Shown here: positions 59,929 to 64,000 of the stretch, one piece after another
Layout: each line of letters begins with the position of its first letter
Numbering within the stretch: the stretch's first letter is position 1
Source: Sphingomonas sp. JUb134
Lineage (GTDB): Bacteria; Pseudomonadota; Alphaproteobacteria; Sphingomonadales; Sphingomonadaceae
Assembly: GCF_004341505.2 (NCBI RefSeq)
Contig: NZ_SLYP02000002.1
Coordinates: 248,001-312,000, forward strand
DNA length: 64,000 nt
Direction: 5' to 3'
Translations under genes and position numbers: made by a program
The notes under the pieces: generated by a model
The model's input: only the letters and a program-made list of their open reading frames with translations
Databases searched by the model: none
What the model was told of the DNA's origin: nothing

Positions 59929-60654
59929 CTGAGAAGCACCAAACTTCGGCTGCACCTTCTCGCGAGCCGCACTCACAAGTGGCTCGCGATCATTGTCGGC
60001 GCGCAGCTTCTTTTGTGGTTCGCGAGCGGCGCGTTGATGAGCTTCTTGCCCATCGATCGAGTGCATGGCGATCACCTTGTGGACCGCAAAGCCGTGGCGC
60101 CCTTGCCTCGCGGCGTGGCGCTCGTCCCACCATCAGTGATCGTCGCGGCGACCGGGACGCGGATCGAGACCGTGAGCTATCGCATGTGGCTTGGCCGCCC
60201 GGTCGCTGAGGCGACAACGGCCCGAGGGACGCGGCTGTTCGACGCGAGAACGGGCGCACTGTTGCCCGCCCCAACTGCGGCGCAAGCCCAAGCGGTAGCG
60301 AGGGCCGCCTGGCGGAGCAACGATCACCCAAGTGTGAACGTGGAACTGATCGATCGCGCCAGTCCCGAATATCGCGGCACGCTTCCCGCCTGGCGTGTGA
60401 CGTTCGCCGATCCGGACTCCACTCGGATCTTCGTGGCGGCCGATACCGGCCGGATTGCGGCGGTGAGGACAGGCACGTGGCGGCTTTATGACTTCTTCTG
60501 GAGCCTTCACATCATGGATTGGAAGAATCACGAGGACTTCAACACGCCATGGCTTCTAGGGTTTGCGCTCGGCGGCCTCGGACTTTGGCTTGGCGGGGCC
60601 GTGCTTCTTTGCATGCGTTGGCCGAAGCGGCGTCGGTCAAGCGCGTCAGGCTAG
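59929..60654 (+). CDS. PepSY-domain membrane protein
   Basis: A 241-residue protein with an N-terminal helix (HKWLAIIVGAQLLLWFASGA), a periplasmic PepSY-like domain (RLFDARTGALLPAPTAAQAQ; WRVTFADPDSTRIFVAADTG), and a C-terminal helix (LLGFALGGLGLWLGGAVLLC). The reading frame has no ATG at its start; CTG at 59929 or TTG at 60013 are possible, and the first membrane helix argues for the former. It may have lost its start in the decay of the cytochrome gene just upstream. Confidence 0.65.
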   Translation: MRSTKLRLHLLASRTHKWLAIIVGAQLLLWFASGALMSFLPIDRVHGDHLVDRKAVAPLPRGVALVPPSVIVAATGTRIETVSYRMWLGRPVAEATTARGTRLFDARTGALLPAPTAAQAQAVARAAWRSNDHPSVNVELIDRASPEYRGTLPAWRVTFADPDSTRIFVAADTGRIAAVRTGTWRLYDFFWSLHIMDWKNHEDFNTPWLLGFALGGLGLWLGGAVLLCMRWPKRRRSSASG

Positions 60655-60766
60655 CGGACCGGCAGAAACCGGAGAAGCATGATGATAAAGAAAAGTGATA
60701 AGTCGCGCGGCGGGTTGGAACGCAGTTGAACAGGCGAGACTTCGTTTGGCAGCGATGGGGTAGACC

Positions 60767-61036
60767 ATGGCGCATCTGAGCGATGCTGAAATGATCAACT
60801 GGATGGCGCTTTATACTGCGACCGCTCTGTGCTGCGCGATCGCAATGGCCTTGGCGATCCTTGTTCTCGCCTGTCGCCTCTGGCGCGAGAAGGCCTGGGC
60901 GCAGCTTCGCAGCGCCAAGGATGTGGCGCTGTTCCTCCCCAAATCCTGGTGGCGGTGGCAGAAGCTTTATCTGCTTTCGACGCCCGTGACGCTCGCGATC
61001 GTCAGTTCGTTCGGATTCACGTTGAGGTGGAGCTGA
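60767..61036 (+). CDS. Small membrane protein, unknown
   Basis: An 89-residue protein with two membrane helices (about 14-37 and 68-86) and a short basic middle (LRSAKDVALFLPKSWWRWQ). It has a plausible start (ATG after GATGGGG) and follows the PepSY gene by 112 bp. No family recognised. Confidence 0.5.
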   Translation: MAHLSDAEMINWMALYTATALCCAIAMALAILVLACRLWREKAWAQLRSAKDVALFLPKSWWRWQKLYLLSTPVTLAIVSSFGFTLRWS

Positions 61037-61040
61037 TCGT

Positions 61041-61535
61041 TTAAAGGGCGAAGGCGTCTGAGAGTCGGGCTACCAGGTGCGCCGCGTTGCGGTCGGCCGG
61101 GGTGACAGTCAACAGTGGCGCTACTCGCCGAAGCCTTTCGCGTTGGTGGACCTCGGGCTCGCCGAACTCCAGCACCTCCAAGATCCATTGCCTGATCTCG
61201 CCGGTCGTGCCTGAACGCGCTTCGATCAGGAAGTCGGGGCGGCAGGGGCCGGCGGGAGTGAGGTGATCAAAGACGGGCTTCTCGACAAAGATATCAAGGC
61301 CCTCCTCGGCTAGCTCGCGCCTCGCTTCCAGAAGCGCGCGCAGAACGTCTCGCTCGAACTCGGAATTGACCGGGATGAAGCGACGGCCCGAATAAATCGG
61401 TTGGGCAAATGCGCGCAATGGTGCGTAGCCGTGCGCTTCCGGATACTCGCCTGCGACGATCATTACCAGGAACGGCCCCTTCACCGGTTTTCCGGCGAAA
61501 GAGAATGACTGCACCCGAGATCGCACCCAGTATAG
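61041..61535 (-). pseudogene. DUF1173 protein, C-terminal fragment
   Basis: About 164 residues match the end of DUF1173 proteins, which are plasmid-borne in alphaproteobacteria: RSRVQSFSFAGKPVKGPFLV, GYAPLRAFAQPIYSGRRFIP, PDFLIEARSG. The N-terminal part is missing. The open frame continues upstream only as a shadow of the neighbouring gene. It has no start of its own. Confidence 0.55.
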
Positions 61536-61537
61536 AG

Positions 61538-62038
61538 CTAAGCCGCGCTTTCTGGACCCATGCCGATGCGCTGCACAGCCGCCGTGCGTATGCTGCACTT
61601 CGATTTCTCGGCGATGCTGATCTGCCGCAGAGCCTCGAGCGCGCGGATCAGCCGGGGGCCGGCGTAGCTCGGGTCGGGTTCGACCCGCGCGCCCAGGTCC
61701 TCGCGCCAGTGGCGCCGGGTGTTTCCGGCGAACTGGGCCTGCCATCTGGCGAAGCCTTCGAAGGGATCGTCGAGCGTCGCGATCCGTGGCCGGCCGGGGA
61801 CGGGGAGGGCGCAGCCCCACGAAAAAACATCGATTTCGTCGATCTCGTGGCCCTGGAGCTGGAGCGCGGCGGCGTAGCCGGTCCAGGCGGCGCGCAATTG
61901 CCACGCGCGAGCACCCGAAGTGGCGGAAGTCCGCGCATCGAGCCGCCCGACGGCGGCGCTCGCCTGCTCGAGCGCCGCGGCGAGACCGTCGCTCCACGGC
62001 AGCGATGTCAGCGCGGAAGAGCGGCGAGCCATCCCCAA
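61538..62038 (-). pseudogene. DUF1612/RHE_PE00001-like protein, N-terminal fragment
   Basis: A 166-residue frame beginning MGMARRSSALTSLPWSDGLA, with AVGRLDAR and QLQGHEIDEIDVFSWGCALP. This resembles the N-terminal half of plasmid-borne DUF1612/RHE_PE00001 proteins, normally about 350 residues. The end (KCSIRTAAVQRIGMGPESAA) is followed at once by the DUF1173 fragment, so a deletion probably joined two genes. The first part may still be translated. Confidence 0.45.
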
Positions 62039-62084
62039 GCATATCCCGAGATCGCCCTTTGAGTATAGCGTGGAGTCACGCCTA

Positions 62085-62111
62085 GTGTTGATAATGAACC
62101 CTTATCAACAC
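62085..62111. promoter_or_regulatory. Perfect palindrome between divergent genes
   Basis: Arms GTGTTGATAA (62085-62094) and TTATCAACAC (62102-62111) are perfect, with a 7-base centre. An additional half-site-like ATTGTTGAAG follows at 62115. It lies in the 170-bp gap between the minus-strand gene at 62038 and the wHTH-TIR operon. It is probably the operator for the operon, with the wHTH-like protein as possible ligand. Confidence 0.5.
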
Positions 62112-62208
62112 CCCATTGTTGAAGCTTCTATATCCCGGTAAGGAATAGGAGCTGGCTGTTCGTGCGCCGGCGGGCCTCCGCACCGGGGCGCAACAGGGAA
62201 GACGCGGC

Positions 62209-62727
62209 GTGTACGATCATCTGAGTGACCTTGCGCAGCGGCTCGGCCGCCATATGGCCGAGCATAGCCCCAAGGGCCTGCCGACGCATTTTGGCGACGA
62301 GCTGCTCGAGGCGTTCCCGCAGGAGAGCCGCAAGACGCTGGGGATGGCGCTGGCCGAGCTCGAAGCCGATGGGCTCGTGACGCTCTCGCGCGTGCTGGGG
62401 CCGCACCTGCCGCGCGTGCGCACAACGGTAGAGCTGTTCATCGCCAGCGATCCGGCGATCACCGGGCACGACCCGGTCGAGGATTCGGTCGTGCTCGCCC
62501 GGTTGCTGCTCGACCAGCCCGAACTGGGCGGGAACGCCAGGAAGCTCGAGGAGGCCGCGGGCTGGGAGCGCCGCCGCTTCAACCCCGCCTTCGCGCTGCT
62601 GATCCCATGCGTTCACGACGGCCGCGTGCGCAAGTCGCTGCAGGACGACTATCCGACGATGGGGATCCTACTCGCCGACGAGGATCTGGTCCAGCTGCGC
62701 CGCTACGTTCAGCGCAACAGCGGATGA
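62209..62727 (+). CDS. Winged-helix-like protein, partner of TIR protein
   Basis: A 172-residue soluble protein starting at GTG 62209 after CAGGGAAG. The N-terminal half (LPTHFGDELLEAFPQESRKT, then LGMALAELEADGLVTL) reads like a winged helix. The second half has ARKLEEAAGWERRRFNPAFA, which closely resembles QLAETLGWEPRRMNSAICYL in the TIR protein encoded next. Its stop overlaps the TIR start. A regulator or sensor role is inferred; no named family is recognised. Confidence 0.65.
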   Translation: MYDHLSDLAQRLGRHMAEHSPKGLPTHFGDELLEAFPQESRKTLGMALAELEADGLVTLSRVLGPHLPRVRTTVELFIASDPAITGHDPVEDSVVLARLLLDQPELGGNARKLEEAAGWERRRFNPAFALLIPCVHDGRVRKSLQDDYPTMGILLADEDLVQLRRYVQRNSG

Positions 62728-63965
62728 TCAAGTTGACCCACAATGGAAGGCCGTTCGACGCCCGCAAGTTTGCCGCGGACATTGAAGCCAAGGCGATCGA
62801 GCTCGGGATGCAGGCGCTCGAGGAGAAGGCGAGGGGCGCCGCTGCCTCGATCGTCGATCCCGAGACTGGTAGTCACGCCAATGTGTTCGTCGATCGATTG
62901 TCGGGGAACAGGGTTGCGATCCGCACGACCGGGTCGCCCGCCTTCGCGCGTCTTCTCGAAAAGCGTCTGGGTGTCGACCCGGGAGATGTTCAGGTCATGA
63001 ATGCCGCCGACGGGGCAAAGCACCCGAAAATCTATCTGGCCCACGCCAGCGAGGACAAGGACCGGGTCCGTCCAGTCGCCGAGTATCTCATGGCGAACGG
63101 CGTCGACGTCTGGTTCGACGAGTGGGAGATCGAGCCCGGCGACAGCCTGCGGCAGAAGATGGAGGAGGGCCTCGGCGCGATGACCCACTTCGTCGTGGTG
63201 TTGACCGAGACGTCGATCACCAAGCCATGGGTGGCCAAGGAGATCGACGTCGGCCTCGTCCAGCAGGTCGGCGGCAAGAGCCGGTTCGTGCCGCTGGTCG
63301 TCGACCTCGATCCCGCGAAGCTCTCGCCCTTCCTCCAGGCGATGCTGTTCCTCAAGATCGATCCCGCCAGTGAGGCGGACCTCAAGGGCCTGGTGGACCG
63401 GCTGCATGGTGTGAGCCGCAAGCCACCACTCGGGGACGCGCCGCGTTACGTGCAGAAGGCTCCGAGTGGGCTCGAAGGCTGGTCCCCCGCCGCGATCGCG
63501 ATCGGCAAGCACATTGTGGAGACCAGCGCGAACGCGACGGCCGTCGACCCCATCGTGACCCTCGCCGATCTGCCGGCGGCTCTCGGCATCGCTGCCGATG
63601 ACCTGCGGATCGGGCTGCTCGACCTCAAGGACGCCGGTTACCTGCGCGAGATGAACATCAGCGGGCACTATGCCCCGCAACCGGCGCTGTTTGTGGACTT
63701 CGACGAGGCGTTCATGCCCTTCAGCCCAAGCGAGGACGCGCGCACGCTCGCCAACCGGATGGTGACAGGCGAGGAGCGGGCCGTCGACACCCGGCAGCTC
63801 GCCGAAACGCTGGGATGGGAGCCGCGCCGGATGAACAGCGCCATCTGCTATCTCGAGCGGGCCGGTGCCATCAAGGCGCGGCACGCGCCCGCCTCCGCCC
63901 CCTGGCGGGCCGTGCAGCTCGTTCGCACCGACGAGACCCTGCGCTTCGCGCGTAGCCATGGCTGA
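62724..63965 (+). CDS. TIR-domain protein with C-terminal winged helices
   Basis: A 413-residue protein. Residues 1-95 form an uncharacterised N-terminal domain (MIKLTHNGRPFDARKFAADI). Residues 100-230 are a TIR domain (PKIYLAHASEDKDRVRPVAE; FDEWEIEPGDSLRQKMEEGL; TETSITKPWVAKEID), with Glu173 as the likely NAD-hydrolase glutamate. Residues 270-405 hold two winged-helix-like repeats. The ATG overlaps the stop of the preceding gene. TIR proteins in such operons usually act in immunity by degrading NAD+. Confidence 0.82.
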   Translation: MIKLTHNGRPFDARKFAADIEAKAIELGMQALEEKARGAAASIVDPETGSHANVFVDRLSGNRVAIRTTGSPAFARLLEKRLGVDPGDVQVMNAADGAKHPKIYLAHASEDKDRVRPVAEYLMANGVDVWFDEWEIEPGDSLRQKMEEGLGAMTHFVVVLTETSITKPWVAKEIDVGLVQQVGGKSRFVPLVVDLDPAKLSPFLQAMLFLKIDPASEADLKGLVDRLHGVSRKPPLGDAPRYVQKAPSGLEGWSPAAIAIGKHIVETSANATAVDPIVTLADLPAALGIAADDLRIGLLDLKDAGYLREMNISGHYAPQPALFVDFDEAFMPFSPSEDARTLANRMVTGEERAVDTRQLAETLGWEPRRMNSAICYLERAGAIKARHAPASAPWRAVQLVRTDETLRFARSHG

Positions 63966-64000
63966 GCCTGGCCTGGTTCGTGCCGAGACGGCGCCGATCA

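Overview
The window is high-GC, densely packed proteobacterial DNA. Gene families and neighbourhoods (ArsN2/ArsH arsenic operon, N-type ATPase, PhaC/phasin, FixLJ, DUF1173 and DUF1612-like plasmid remnants) point to an alphaproteobacterium, most likely a sphingomonad. The metal-resistance operons, insertion sequences and gene debris suggest a megaplasmid or genomic island. No rRNA, tRNA or CRISPR array was seen.

Left part (1-12.7 kb): a partial IS1182/IS5-like transposase at the edge, then an overlapping arsenic operon (arsR-arsC-arsB-ynfA-arsN2-arsH). A heavy-metal efflux operon follows: a His-rich exported protein, CzcC, CzcB and CzcA-like subunits, a HupE/UreJ-like protein, a membrane-anchor protein and a DUF3147 protein.

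Mobile core (13.0-24.4 kb): a Tn402/Tn5053-like tniA-tniB-tniQ(truncated)-res-resolvase module is flanked by an identical 1979-bp inverted repeat carrying the resolvase and an uncharacterised 457-aa gene. The left copy of the resolvase is broken exactly at the tni terminal repeat. Next to it an IS3-family element is split by two different IS110-family elements.

Copper/oxygen region (24.8-37.9 kb): a CorA remnant, a FixL/FixJ pair with a single-domain receiver protein, a DUF305 protein, CopB, multicopper oxidase CopA, an ECF sigma factor with CnrX-like and CnrY-like partners, CopC, CopD, a methyltransferase, a copper P-type ATPase and CueR. Three promoters in this cluster share one 25-bp motif, which defines a probable ECF regulon. 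The ATPase has a MerR-type promoter instead.

Energy-metabolism island (37.9-57.8 kb): PHA synthase, MaoC-phosphate acetyltransferase fusion, acetate kinase, a fabI with an internal stop codon, a phasin, a complete N-type F-ATPase operon (atpDCQRBEFAG), oleate hydratase, a second FixJ-like regulator, and a PRPP synthetase / AMP-phosphorylase-like / metallo-beta-lactamase RNase-like trio. I infer a role in survival under low oxygen or low energy supply.

Right end (58-64 kb): small membrane proteins, a decayed cytochrome c, a PepSY protein, fused remnants of plasmid genes, and a two-gene operon of a winged-helix-like protein plus a TIR-domain protein behind a perfect palindrome. This last pair is a candidate defence system.
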